The notes: generated by a model from the sequence alone, not told the origin. 64,000 bases of DNA from JAXLWB01 sp046328715 (GCA_046328715.1 JAXLWB010000024.1:81132-145131), one strand, 5' to 3'. Counted from the first letter of the stretch, positions 22,101 through 31,209 are shown. Numbers and translations are program-made.

Positions 22101-24881
22101 ATGTCTCAACAAGCAAGGATCCCGATTTTTACCATCGGCTATGGCGAGCGCACCATCGATGAATTTGTGGTCGTGCTCAAACGATATCAGCTCGACTATT
22201 TGATCGACGTGCGCAGCGTACCCTATTCACGCTTCAAGCCCGAATTTTCCAAAGAAGCGCTAGAGAAGACCCTTCAGCAACAGGGCATCCGCTATGTCTT
22301 TATGGGTGATAGCTTGGGTGGACGACCCAGCGATCCCGACTGCTTTATCAACGGCAATGTTGATTATGAGACGATCAAAGGCAAGACCTTTTACCAAACC
22401 GGTATCGGCCGCTTGCAGACCGCATTCAACCGGCAGGTGCGGGTGGTTTTGATGTGCAGCGAAGGTAAGCCAGAACAATGTCACCGCAGCAAGTTGATTG
22501 CAGCAACTTTACAGGAACTTTCCATTCCGATTATCCATATAGATGAGAACGGTGAACAACAGAGTCAAGAATCAGTAATGCTTCGACTAACAGATGGGAA
22601 CCTTTCCTTGTTTGAGAAAAAATTTGACTCTACCGGACCCGAAGAAACCTATGGCACACTCGATGCACCACCAAAGGAAGAACTCCCCAATTACGAGCCT
22701 CCACCTCCGCTCTCGGTGGTCGAAGCCTCCCTATCAGGAGCCAATCATCTGCTCAAGCAAATATTTGGCTACGACAGTTTCCGTCCCTATCAGCAAGAAA
22801 TTATCGAGAATCTCCTAGCGCGGCGCGACACGCTGGTGATCATGCCCACAGGAGGCGGCAAGTCGCTCTGTTTTCAGATTCCAGCGCTGCTCTCGAATGG
22901 ACTGACGGTGGTCGTCTCGCCCTTGATCTCGTTGATGAAGGATCAAGTCGATACCCTGCGCCAATTGGGCGTAGCCGCGGCCTTTCTCAATAGTTCATTG
23001 GTCTACAATGAAGATGTGGCCATTCGTCAGCATGTGCGCCAGGGACGAATCAAGCTGCTCTACGTAGCTCCTGAAACGTTGTTGCGACCTGAAACTTTGC
23101 TCTTAATCGAGCAGGCACATCCTGCCATCCTCGCCATTGACGAGGCGCACTGTATCTCTGAATGGGGGCACGACTTTCGCCCGGAGTACCGACAACTGGT
23201 GGAGTTGCGCCATCGCTTTCCACAGACCGTTTGTATTGCACTGACGGCTACAGCCACGCCCAAAGTGCAGGCTGATATCAAACGCCAACTTCGCATGTTA
23301 GAGCAGAACACATTCATCTCCAGCTTCGACCGCCCCAATCTGCACCTGACCGTTGCGCCCAAGATCAACATCCTGCAACAGACACTCGACTTTCTCGCCA
23401 GCCACGTCCAGCAATCGGGTATCATCTACTGCAACACGCAGCGCCAGGTCGATCAACTGAGTGAAGCACTGGCAGGCCGAGGAATTTCGGTCGCACCTTA
23501 TCATGCTGGGCTGGACGATGGCACACGTCAGCGCAATCAGGATGCCTTCATTCGTGATGATGTGCGGGTGATGGTCGCTACTGTGGCCTTTGGCATGGGC
23601 ATCGACAAACCGGATGTACGTTTTGTCCTGCATGTTGATCTACCGAAAGACATCGAAAATTACTATCAGCAGATTGGGCGTGGTGGGCGTGACGGCTTGC
23701 GCTCTGACTGTTTGTTGCTTTACAGCTACAGTGATGTCAACACGATTCTCTTCTTTATTCGAGAGGGTGCAGAAAGCGAGCAGGCAGGACGTACGCAGCG
23801 ATTACAAAAGTTGGTCGATTGGGTCGAATCCAACGAGTGTCGTCGTCGCCCGCTGCTTGATTACTTTGGCGAAGCCTACACCCAAGAAAACTGTGGCATG
23901 TGCGATAACTGTCAGCGCGGCAAGGTAGAAGAGATCGATCTGACGGTAGCGGCGCAGAAGTTTCTTTCCTGTGTTCTGCGCACAGGTGAAAAGTTCGGCA
24001 TGATGCACATCATCAACGTCCTACGGGGTTCGCGTGCCAAAGAAGTGCTAAGCCGCAATCACGACAAACTCTCCACCTATGGCATCGGCAGCGACTATTC
24101 GAGCGAGCAGTGGAAGCTGATTGCGCGTCAAATGGTCAAAGCTGGCTTGATGGTACAGGATCTGGAGTTCGGTCAACTGAAAATCACAGAAAGCGGGCGA
24201 GCGGTACTAAAGGGTGAAAAATTCCTTGGGGTAGTGGACATGCCAGGCGTCACCACGTCCAGCAGTGAGGCGCTGCATTACGACGTTGCGCTCTTCGATC
24301 TGCTGCGCGTCAAACGCAAACAATTGGCCGACGCTGCCAATGTGCCACCTTATGTGATCTTTGCAGATCGCTCCCTACAAGAAATGGCCACCTACTTTCC
24401 ACAAACCGATGCCAGCTTGGCGACGATCTATGGTGTAGGCATGGCCAAACTTGAACACTATGCTGAGGAGATGCTGCCAATCATCCGAACCTATTGCCAT
24501 CAGCACCAGTTGCAGGAACGCAAGAAGGTTGCTGCTGTCGCCTCGCCACGTACTGGACTGGGCAAGAAGCGATTCCAGGAAGTAGGTGAACAATTCGCTG
24601 AGGGAATGTCGGTGGCGGAGTTGATGGAAACCTGGGGCGTGGTCCGTGGCACGATCCTTGGCCACATTAGCACTTACATTCAGGCCGACAACGCCTTGCC
24701 TGAAGCGCGCATCCTGGCCGAATCGGCGCTCTCCGCAGAAGATCAACAGCGGGTTCTTGCTCTTTTTGCTGAACATGGAGCCAACGCCCTACGTCCTGCC
24801 TTCGACGCCCTGGGCGGTACTGTTGGGTGGGATGAGTTGCGCTTGTTGCAGTCGGTCTATTATTTGCGGCAGAAGAAATAA
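22101..24881 (+). CDS. recQ: DUF488-RecQ fusion ATP-dependent DNA helicase
   Basis: A 926-residue fusion. Residues 1 to about 150 form a DUF488 domain (FTIGYGERTIDEFVVVL, DVRSVPYSR, LGGRPSD, VLMCSEGKPEQCHRS), a small domain of unknown function usually found as a separate protein. From about 215 a complete RecQ follows: FRPYQQEIIENLL (motif 0), Walker A MPTGGGKS at 248-255, DEAH at 347-350, ALTATATP, QIGRGGRDG, then the four-Cys zinc region around CGMCDNC and a winged-helix RQC part. An HRDC domain lies at about 720-790, and a C-terminal helix-turn-helix (EGMSVAELMETWGVVRGTI) at about 830-880. RecQ unwinds 3'-5' in recombination repair. No stop, frameshift or start signal separates DUF488 from RecQ. 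Confidence 0.93.
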   Translation: MSQQARIPIFTIGYGERTIDEFVVVLKRYQLDYLIDVRSVPYSRFKPEFSKEALEKTLQQQGIRYVFMGDSLGGRPSDPDCFINGNVDYETIKGKTFYQTGIGRLQTAFNRQVRVVLMCSEGKPEQCHRSKLIAATLQELSIPIIHIDENGEQQSQESVMLRLTDGNLSLFEKKFDSTGPEETYGTLDAPPKEELPNYEPPPPLSVVEASLSGANHLLKQIFGYDSFRPYQQEIIENLLARRDTLVIMPTGGGKSLCFQIPALLSNGLTVVVSPLISLMKDQVDTLRQLGVAAAFLNSSLVYNEDVAIRQHVRQGRIKLLYVAPETLLRPETLLLIEQAHPAILAIDEAHCISEWGHDFRPEYRQLVELRHRFPQTVCIALTATATPKVQADIKRQLRMLEQNTFISSFDRPNLHLTVAPKINILQQTLDFLASHVQQSGIIYCNTQRQVDQLSEALAGRGISVAPYHAGLDDGTRQRNQDAFIRDDVRVMVATVAFGMGIDKPDVRFVLHVDLPKDIENYYQQIGRGGRDGLRSDCLLLYSYSDVNTILFFIREGAESEQAGRTQRLQKLVDWVESNECRRRPLLDYFGEAYTQENCGMCDNCQRGKVEEIDLTVAAQKFLSCVLRTGEKFGMMHIINVLRGSRAKEVLSRNHDKLSTYGIGSDYSSEQWKLIARQMVKAGLMVQDLEFGQLKITESGRAVLKGEKFLGVVDMPGVTTSSSEALHYDVALFDLLRVKRKQLADAANVPPYVIFADRSLQEMATYFPQTDASLATIYGVGMAKLEHYAEEMLPIIRTYCHQHQLQERKKVAAVASPRTGLGKKRFQEVGEQFAEGMSVAELMETWGVVRGTILGHISTYIQADNALPEARILAESALSAEDQQRVLALFAEHGANALRPAFDALGGTVGWDELRLLQSVYYLRQKK

Positions 24882-24885
24882 GTTG

Positions 24886-25908
24886 TTACACCCACAACTT
24901 TGTAATTTCATCTGTAAGGAAGTTAGGGAAGTGATTCGCCTTATCCTTCCACTGTCCTGTGATTCCCTGTTCTGCCTTTGTCACCGCCCCAATCACCGCT
25001 GCGTACCAACCAATCGATCGCCACAGTTTAATCAATTTCTCCACGTTTGTGGCCCTTGCTGTCGCCAAGAGCGCACCCGACGCAATAGTGCCTAGCGGAT
25101 CGAGTCCAAACTCGGCGCAGAGTTGGCGGGATAATTCGGAGACTGGAATGGCATCAAGGTAGATCGTCAAGCCTACCTTGGAGGCTGTGGCAATCTCAAC
25201 CAGGGCAGTGGCAACGCCTCCTTCAGTGGGATCGTGCATGGCCGTGACCAGTTTCTGCTCGGCAGCCAACATGGCGGGTTTGAGTACGCTAATTCCAGGG
25301 GAATAAAGATAATTGGCGGCTTCGTCCAGTTGTGTGCTTGACCAGCCACGTTGCCGCAATTCGTTACGTTTTTCACGGGCAATGATGCTCGTACCTTCAA
25401 CCGCAGCGTGACCTGCTAATAGGACCATGTCACCTGCTTGTGCGCCGCCGCTACTGACTACTTTGTCGCGTTCTACCTCGCCTAGTAGCGTGCCAGCGAT
25501 CACTGGTTGGGTCACTGTAGGCGTAATCTCACTATGCCCACCTGCCACCACAATGCCTAATGCACGACAAGCCGCACCAATCTGACCGAAAATGCGACTC
25601 ACTAGCGCAGCGTCGGTTGTACCGGCTGGCAGCAGAAGAGTTGGTAGATAAAATCTTGGGCGTGCCCCAGTCACAGCTAGGTCATTGGTGCAGACATTGA
25701 CAGCGTAGTAGCCGATCTCATCCGTGGCAAAAGTAATGGGATCGCTTTTGGCGACGAGGAATTTGTCGCCAGTAGGAGTAAAGTCAATCACCGCTGCGTC
25801 TTCGCCGACTGCGGGGCCAAGGATCAACTGCGGGTCGTAGGTGGGCAAATCGCCAAGCAGTTGGTGCAGCAATTGAGGCGGAAGCTTGCCTGCGGGAAGG
25901 GTTGTCAT
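24886..25908 (-). CDS. AIR synthase-related protein, HypE-like
   Basis: About 340 residues of the PurM/AIR-synthase fold. Nucleotide-binding features include GPAVGEDAAVIDFTP, AKSDPITFATDEIGYYAVNV with NDLAVTGARP, VAGGHSEITP and AMHDPTEGGVATALVEIA. The overall order resembles HypE, which dehydrates a carbamoyl-Cys thiolate for NiFe hydrogenase, but the C-terminal HypE cysteine tail is missing and no hyp genes are nearby. A stand-alone AIR-synthase paralogue of unknown substrate is the safer call. The start is uncertain: ATG 25908 fits the family, while the longer frame (ATG 25965) reads through a GTGATGC repeat arm. It converges with recQ at a distance of four bases. Confidence 0.75.
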   Translation of the reverse strand: MTTLPAGKLPPQLLHQLLGDLPTYDPQLILGPAVGEDAAVIDFTPTGDKFLVAKSDPITFATDEIGYYAVNVCTNDLAVTGARPRFYLPTLLLPAGTTDAALVSRIFGQIGAACRALGIVVAGGHSEITPTVTQPVIAGTLLGEVERDKVVSSGGAQAGDMVLLAGHAAVEGTSIIAREKRNELRQRGWSSTQLDEAANYLYSPGISVLKPAMLAAEQKLVTAMHDPTEGGVATALVEIATASKVGLTIYLDAIPVSELSRQLCAEFGLDPLGTIASGALLATARATNVEKLIKLWRSIGWYAAVIGAVTKAEQGITGQWKDKANHFPNFLTDEITKLWV

Positions 25909-25921
25909 AACTGGAAGGGAG

Positions 25922-26022
25922 TTTGAAACGCGATGCGTGATGCGTGAAGTACTCATTGTCTCCATTCTTTTCTTGTCGATTGAAGGACGGAGAGGATCGG
26001 CGTTTCACGCATCACGCATCAC
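25922..26022. repeat. GTGATGC-family heptamer inverted repeat
   Basis: GCGATGC-GTGATGC-GTGAAG units at about 25930-25949 face ACGCATC-ACGCATC-ACGCTTC units at about 26008-26029, and the two are flanked by GAAAC (25925) and GTTTC (26003). The arms occupy the gap between the L,D-transpeptidase stop and the AIR-synthase start, with a spacer of about 55 bases. Confidence 0.65.
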
Positions 26023-26025
26023 GCT

Positions 26026-27825
26026 TCATTTAATTACATAAACCGGCATCCCCAGATATGCCATGTTGAACAGTTCCTCAGCATCTTCATCGCCGAGCAT
26101 GGCACAACCAAAGGTGGCAGGCTGACCGACCAGTTCGGTCCAGATTTTCTTGTTTTTCCAGAGATCGATAGGTAGGCCATGAATGCCATTTTCATAGGCA
26201 CCGGCGTTGTAGATGCCCAGCCAGAAGGGCATATCCAGTTGATAGGCGCTGCTGCGCGCCATGGCGATTTTACTTTGCACTGCAAAGTTACCAAGACGCG
26301 TCTTGGTGTCACCAAAACCGGTGCTACAGCGCCAACTTCTTGCGATGGTTTTGCCCCAGAAGACCCAACATTCTTGCCGTCCAATGCTCACCACAAAGGA
26401 AGTACCGGATGTCGGCACGGGTGGTTGGCGGACAGGTAGGGCAGGTGGCCCAAAGGGTGATCGGATCTCCATCCCCAGGAAAATTGTGTCGAGGTTTGGG
26501 AAATCGTTGTAGTTGATGATGGCGTTGCCATTGGTGTTGAGTTTTTCAGCCAGGGTGGAGGCCGTATCGCCAGCGCGCACCGTGTAAAAGAAATAGCCGC
26601 TGCGTCCAGTCCCAATGCGCGGGGTCATCTGCTTTACTTTGCCATCCGCACCTTTCTGCGGAATCACAATCTGTTGGCCGTTTTCCACATTGTCCGGGTT
26701 GCCAATGCGGTTGGCATACATCAAGTCGCCCAAGGTCAGCCCATTTTCATTGGCAACCCCTTCCAATGACTCGTCGGGTTGCATGACGTGCAGTTGCGAA
26801 GGCGGAACATTTGGCTGTACATAAAGCTCTCGGTCAGTAGCAGGCAATAGGAGAACTGTGCCGACTTCGACTGGCGAACGCACACTTGGCATCCGGTTGA
26901 TCGCACGCAATGCCTCGGGATCGAGGCCGTAGCGCAGGGCAATGTAACCAATCGAATCATTGGGATATTGCACGGTATAGGTGCGGTTGAGCGACGTAAT
27001 CTGTGGTGACCTGTTTTCGGGCGTCCCGGGTGTGATTTCCTCTTGCGAGGGTTCGGTTGGCTCGGGCGAGGGTGTGACAGTCGGCTCAACATCGGGAATT
27101 GCCAACTGTTGACCGATGACCAGGCTGTTGGGGTCATCAATGTGGTTGACTTCCAAAAGGCGAGAGAGTGGAATCCCATAGAACTCGGCAATGCCACTTG
27201 CAGTTTCACCAGAGCGAACGGTGTGCAGAAGCGGTGCATAGTCAGTCGGCGTCCCAGTTGGTGACTCGTCAGTTTGTGACTCGATTATTTGAGTCTCAGC
27301 GGTCGCTGTGTCTTGAGGAGTGGCTGTTGCATTGGGCGTTTTAGTTGAAGCTGTTGTCGCCGTAGCTTTGGGTGTTGGTGTTGCCGTGGGCGGTGTGCCA
27401 GTGGGTGTCTGGGTGGGGATGATCAGCTTTTGGCCCCACTTGAGCGACGAAGGTCCATCCAACTTGTTGGCTTCGAGAATTGATTCTTCTGACACGCCGT
27501 AGTATTCAGCAATCGCACTGAGCGGCTCGCCTGCGCTGACAATATGATAAATCGGCGATGCCGTTGCTGTGGGCGCATTGGGATCGGGCAAGAGCAACTC
27601 TTGGCCAACCCGCAGGCTATTCGGATCGCTGATGTTGTTGAGATCCATGAGTTCAGTGGTCGACAAGCCGTATTTGTCGGCAATCTGACTGAGCGTTTCG
27701 CCTGGTTGCACGACATGTTTACGCTCCGCTGCTCTGCCAGTTCCGCTGGCAACATGCAACAAAAGTGTCAGTAGCAGCAGCCCGAATGCGACTCGATAGA
27801 CTATTCGCCATGTGGATGGAATCAT
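26026..27825 (-). CDS. Six-LysM L,D-transpeptidase
   Basis: A 599-residue exported wall enzyme. N-terminal signal/anchor about 5-30 (VAFGLLLLTLLLHVASG). Six LysM domains follow in order, starting KHVVQPGETL, YHIVSAGEPL, LHTVRSGETA, TYTVQYPNDS, LHVMQPDESL and FYTVRAGDTA, with Pro/Thr-rich linkers after the second and third. The last ~130 residues are a YkuD-type L,D-transpeptidase: GIHGLP then GQPATFGCAMLGDEDAEELF with the catalytic Cys in TFGC. It should bind glycan strands and make 3-3 peptide crosslinks or attach proteins. ATG 27825 is chosen because the longer frame reads through a repeat hairpin. Confidence 0.87.
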   Translation of the reverse strand: MIPSTWRIVYRVAFGLLLLTLLLHVASGTGRAAERKHVVQPGETLSQIADKYGLSTTELMDLNNISDPNSLRVGQELLLPDPNAPTATASPIYHIVSAGEPLSAIAEYYGVSEESILEANKLDGPSSLKWGQKLIIPTQTPTGTPPTATPTPKATATTASTKTPNATATPQDTATAETQIIESQTDESPTGTPTDYAPLLHTVRSGETASGIAEFYGIPLSRLLEVNHIDDPNSLVIGQQLAIPDVEPTVTPSPEPTEPSQEEITPGTPENRSPQITSLNRTYTVQYPNDSIGYIALRYGLDPEALRAINRMPSVRSPVEVGTVLLLPATDRELYVQPNVPPSQLHVMQPDESLEGVANENGLTLGDLMYANRIGNPDNVENGQQIVIPQKGADGKVKQMTPRIGTGRSGYFFYTVRAGDTASTLAEKLNTNGNAIINYNDFPNLDTIFLGMEIRSPFGPPALPVRQPPVPTSGTSFVVSIGRQECWVFWGKTIARSWRCSTGFGDTKTRLGNFAVQSKIAMARSSAYQLDMPFWLGIYNAGAYENGIHGLPIDLWKNKKIWTELVGQPATFGCAMLGDEDAEELFNMAYLGMPVYVIK

Positions 27826-27862
27826 GGCCCTATTATACAGATTCTCGGTCAAAAGGATTAAA

Positions 27863-27958
27863 AGTTGCAGGTTGCAAGTTGCAGGTGGCAGGTGGCGTTG
27901 AGTAATGATGCTCGCTATCACTTGCAACTTGCAACCTGCACCCTGTCTCCTTGTTCGA
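27863..27958. repeat. GCAGGTT-family hairpin joined to a GACAAGGA-type unit
   Basis: GCAGGTTGCAAGTTGCA (27867-27883) pairs perfectly with 27923-27939. The left side continues as GGTGGCAGGTGGC. Directly after the right arm comes CCTGTCTCCTTGTT, a unit of the GACAAGGA family, so two families are joined. The TTGTTC inside it serves as a possible -35 for the next gene. Confidence 0.75.
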
Positions 27959-27980
27959 GATCAACCGATTGTGCTATGAT
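27951..27980 (+). promoter_or_regulatory. Promoter of the Yip1-type gene pair
   Basis: TTGTTC (27951-27956), an 18-base spacer and TATGAT (27975-27980). The ATG at 27987 lies six bases after the -10, so the mRNA would be leaderless. The -35 is supplied by the edge of the adjoining repeat. Confidence 0.5.
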
Positions 27981-27986
27981 CAATTT

Positions 27987-28685
27987 ATGCTAAGACCGTC
28001 TATTTATCCCAATCTTATCGGCCAAGCAGCCATGCTTGAAGATCGAGCATTTATCACCATGAAACATGATGACAATCCCTGGGCAGAGGGATTGGTGTTC
28101 ACGGTGATTTTGGGCGCTGTGGTTGGAGTTGCGGGGTTGATTGGCGGATTCCTGACGTCAGCTAGTTTGCCGCCGGCGAATGCCTTGTTGCAAGTCATCC
28201 TCAATGCACTACATCAGCACCCTCAGGATGCAGCCAATCCTCTTTTGCTTGAGAACATTTTAGGTCAGAGCTGGTTTTTCTATACGACATTGGTCGGTCA
28301 TGATAGTGGTTGGCTACGGCTGCTGATCTTTATTTGGACCCCGCTTGGGCTGGTCTTGCAATGGTTGATGAGTGGTTTTCTCGTACACTTGTCCGCCAAG
28401 TTTCAAGGAGGCAACGGTACCTTCAACCAAACACTGGGTGCCACCTCGTTGATGGCTGCACCCTCCATTCTGCGCTTATTTACGATTCTCCCGTTTGTAC
28501 ATGTCAGTGCCATCCTGTTGGTGGTTTGGAGTACGCTGATTCTCTTTCGGGCGGTACAGGTAGCGCATGACTTACCGTGGCGACAGGCTGCGCTTGCAGC
28601 GGTTGTGCCTTTACTATTTATGCTTCTTGGCTTAGGAATTTTCGAAACGATCGTTATTGCACTGCTAAGTGGAGGAAGCGTATGA
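27987..28685 (+). CDS. Yip1-type multi-spanning membrane protein (first of two)
   Basis: About 232 residues with a short cytoplasmic start (MLRPSIYPNLIGQAAMLEDR) and about five hydrophobic helices, including GLVFTVILGAVVGVAGLIGG, LLIFIWTPLGLVLQWLMSGF and the C-terminal ALAAVVPLLFMLLGLGIFET. The layout and the late helices match the bacterial Yip1/YIF1 family, whose function in bacteria is unknown. The open frame begins at 27951, but ATG 27987 is chosen because the upstream part would contain the promoter. The stop overlaps the next Yip1-type gene by four bases, so both products are made together and may form a complex. Confidence 0.65.
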   Translation: MLRPSIYPNLIGQAAMLEDRAFITMKHDDNPWAEGLVFTVILGAVVGVAGLIGGFLTSASLPPANALLQVILNALHQHPQDAANPLLLENILGQSWFFYTTLVGHDSGWLRLLIFIWTPLGLVLQWLMSGFLVHLSAKFQGGNGTFNQTLGATSLMAAPSILRLFTILPFVHVSAILLVVWSTLILFRAVQVAHDLPWRQAALAAVVPLLFMLLGLGIFETIVIALLSGGSV

Positions 28686-29470
28686 GCATGAGTTTCTTAC
28701 GTCCGGATGGGGTAGCCAATATACAGCTTGGTAATGCTACGGCATGGTTGCCTTCGCAACGTCAGATCAAGGATGCACTTGCCTTTCAAATCGCTGATGC
28801 GGTTGGCCCAGAGATTCAGGATGAACAGCCAAATGTACCCGGCCTCCAAACCACGATGCAGCAAGGGTTAGGCTTGGTAACGGTGGTTGGCCTCGTGAGT
28901 GGTCTGCTACCTTTCTTGGTGAATTTAGTGCGAGCGGGTCGTGCTGGCACTTCACTACAGATGCTCTCACTGGCGAATGTTGCGACAGATCAAAGCCGAC
29001 TGTGGCGTATGCTTGACCTGGACCCAGCCGTGATGGCTAACCTTTTTCAGCAAATGGCTGGGATGGAACCTCGTTTGCCAGGTGTGATGGCTGGATTTTT
29101 CAGCGCCTTGGGAACCTGGATCAATACTCCACTGATGCTGGTCACGCTCTGGATCGCCTATGGGGCTGGGGTGTTGGCTGTGAGCCATCTGGCTGGTGCA
29201 AGGACGACACTACAGCGCTTTTTTGCGGCAACTTCGTATGCATTCATCCCCCTTGTCTTGAATATTTTGGCCCCACTTCCCTGGTTGGGTGGTTTGATCA
29301 AATTGATCGCTTGGATAGCCTTCTTTCTACTTTATGTGCGGGCGGTGGCGAGTGTGACTTCCTTAGAAACACCCAAAGCTGTGATTGCAACCCTGCTGCC
29401 TGGAGCCATTTTTGGTGGTTTGCTCTTGATTGCTTTGGGTATGGTGGCGGGTGCGCTTGTCTTGGGGTAG
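28682..29470 (+). CDS. Yip1-type multi-spanning membrane protein (second of two)
   Basis: About 262 residues. A soluble N-terminal part (about 1-60) is followed by five or so hydrophobic segments, such as GLGLVTVVGLVSGLLPFLVN, LMLVTLWIAYGAGVLAVSHL, FIPLVLNILAPLPWLGGL and ATLLPGAIFGGLLLIALGMV. It looks like a diverged paralogue of the preceding protein. ATG 28682 overlaps the previous stop (ATGA) and has GGAGGAAG just upstream; the longer frame from 28577 lies inside the first gene and is rejected. No function can be assigned. Confidence 0.65.
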   Translation: MSMSFLRPDGVANIQLGNATAWLPSQRQIKDALAFQIADAVGPEIQDEQPNVPGLQTTMQQGLGLVTVVGLVSGLLPFLVNLVRAGRAGTSLQMLSLANVATDQSRLWRMLDLDPAVMANLFQQMAGMEPRLPGVMAGFFSALGTWINTPLMLVTLWIAYGAGVLAVSHLAGARTTLQRFFAATSYAFIPLVLNILAPLPWLGGLIKLIAWIAFFLLYVRAVASVTSLETPKAVIATLLPGAIFGGLLLIALGMVAGALVLG

Positions 29471-29556
29471 ATCAGGCGAGATCCTTGCTTGTTATCGTAA
29501 TTCGGTTATTATTTCCTCGTTTTTGCTCCTCCTCTTTCACTACTAAAGAGAGATTT

Positions 29557-31209
29557 ATGATGAAACGGATCATTCATGCTCCGCGTGGCGGACAACTTAC
29601 CTGCAAAAACTGGCAGATCGAGGCGGCCTACCGCATGTTACAAAATAACCTTGACCCACAGGTCGCCTTCGATCCCGACAATTTGATTGTCTACGGTGGA
29701 AGAGGTAAGGCAGCGCGCAATTGGGCCGCCTTTGATGCTATTCTTGAATCATTGCGCACTTTGGAGCCGAACGAGACACTGCTGGTGCAATCGGGCAAAC
29801 CGGTGGCAATCTTTACTACACACGAGGATGCCCCGCGAGTGCTACTTGCCAACTCCAACATTGTGCCTGCCTGGGCTACCCAGCAAAATTTTGAGAAATG
29901 GGAACAGGCCGGGCTGATCATGTATGGGCAAATGACGGCGGGCAGTTGGATCTACATCGGCACGCAGGGCATTTTGCAAGGCACCTATGAGACGCTTGGC
30001 TCGCTGGCACGCCAACATGGCTGGGGCACGCTGAAGGGCAAATTTGTCGTCACTGCCGGGCTAGGTGAGATGGGCGGGGCGCAGCCGTTAGCCATCACCA
30101 TGAACGGTGGCGTCGGGCTGATCGTTGAGGTAGATCGCTGGCGTGCCGAACGGCGACTCTCCTTGCGCCAGGTCGATGCGATCAGCGATACCCTGGAGGA
30201 GGCGATGACCTGGGTCGAAGAGGCACGCAAGCAGGGGCAAGCCAAGTCAATTGCTCTGATTGGCAATGCTGCTCAAATCTTGCCTGAACTGGTCACCCGT
30301 GGTGTGATGCCCGATGTTGTCACCGATCAAACTTCGGCGCACGATCCACTCTACGGTTACATTCCGGTCGGCATGACAGTTGAGGAAGCTGCCACATTGC
30401 GTACCAGTGATCCCAAAGCCTATATGCAGCGTTCAATCGATTCGATGACGAGCCATGTCCAAGCGATGCTCGACTGGCAAGCCAAGGGTGCCGTGGTCTT
30501 CGACTATGGCAACAATCTGCGCCAGCGTGCCTTTGACAACGGCTTGAAGAACGCCTTCGATTATCCTGGTTTTGTGCCAGCCTACATTCGTCCACTCTTC
30601 TGTGAAGGCAAAGGACCCTTCCGTTGGGTAGCGCTTTCCGGCGATCCGCAGGATATCTACACTACTGATGAGGCTATTCTCGAACTTTTCCCCGAAGATG
30701 AGCATCTGGCGCACTGGATTCGTATGGCGCAAAAGGAGATTGCCTTCCAGGGGCTGCCCGCACGTATTTGCTGGCTCGGCTATGGTGAACGGGCCAAAGC
30801 TGGGCTGAAACTCAACGAACTGGTTGCCAGCGGCAAAGTCAGCGCACCGATTGTGATCGGCCGCGATCATCTTGACAGTGGCTCGGTGGCTAGCCCGAAC
30901 CGTGAAACTGAAGGCATGTTGGATGGCTCCGATGCCATTGCCGACTGGCCGTTGCTTAACGCATTGGTTAACGCCGTCAACGGTGCAACCTGGGTCAGCA
31001 TTCATCACGGTGGTGGCGTGGGCATTGGCTACAGCATTCACGCCGGCCAGGTGATTGTCGCCGATGGTACTGAAGCCGCCGCACGCCGGTTGGAACGTGT
31101 GCTCACCAGCGATCCAGGTATGGGCGTTGTACGTCACGTCGATGCTGGCTATCCCGAAGCGATCCGCTTTGCCAAGGCAAACGGCGTCAAGGTGCCGATG
31201 ATGAAGTAG
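29557..31209 (+). CDS. hutU: Urocanate hydratase
   Basis: Urocanase, about 550 residues, converts urocanate to 4-imidazolone-5-propionate in histidine breakdown using tightly bound NAD. Diagnostic blocks are present: LTCKNWQIEAAYRMLQNNLD at the start, GLGEMGGAQPLA, SIALIGNAAQILPELV, DQTSAHDPLYGYIP, the active-site Cys in IRPLFCEGKGPFRW, and GLPARICWLGYGER. The longest frame starts at 29311 inside the preceding gene. ATG 29557 (or 29560) gives normal length and has AAAGAGAG upstream. It is first of hutU-hutH-hutI. A G-rich repeat element begins at the base after its stop. Confidence 0.96.
   Translation: MMKRIIHAPRGGQLTCKNWQIEAAYRMLQNNLDPQVAFDPDNLIVYGGRGKAARNWAAFDAILESLRTLEPNETLLVQSGKPVAIFTTHEDAPRVLLANSNIVPAWATQQNFEKWEQAGLIMYGQMTAGSWIYIGTQGILQGTYETLGSLARQHGWGTLKGKFVVTAGLGEMGGAQPLAITMNGGVGLIVEVDRWRAERRLSLRQVDAISDTLEEAMTWVEEARKQGQAKSIALIGNAAQILPELVTRGVMPDVVTDQTSAHDPLYGYIPVGMTVEEAATLRTSDPKAYMQRSIDSMTSHVQAMLDWQAKGAVVFDYGNNLRQRAFDNGLKNAFDYPGFVPAYIRPLFCEGKGPFRWVALSGDPQDIYTTDEAILELFPEDEHLAHWIRMAQKEIAFQGLPARICWLGYGERAKAGLKLNELVASGKVSAPIVIGRDHLDSGSVASPNRETEGMLDGSDAIADWPLLNALVNAVNGATWVSIHHGGGVGIGYSIHAGQVIVADGTEAAARRLERVLTSDPGMGVVRHVDAGYPEAIRFAKANGVKVPMMK

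Noticed and set aside
29311..29556. N-terminal extension of hutU by 82 codons
   Set aside because: It lies in the last part of the preceding Yip1-type gene and would make HutU much longer than the family.
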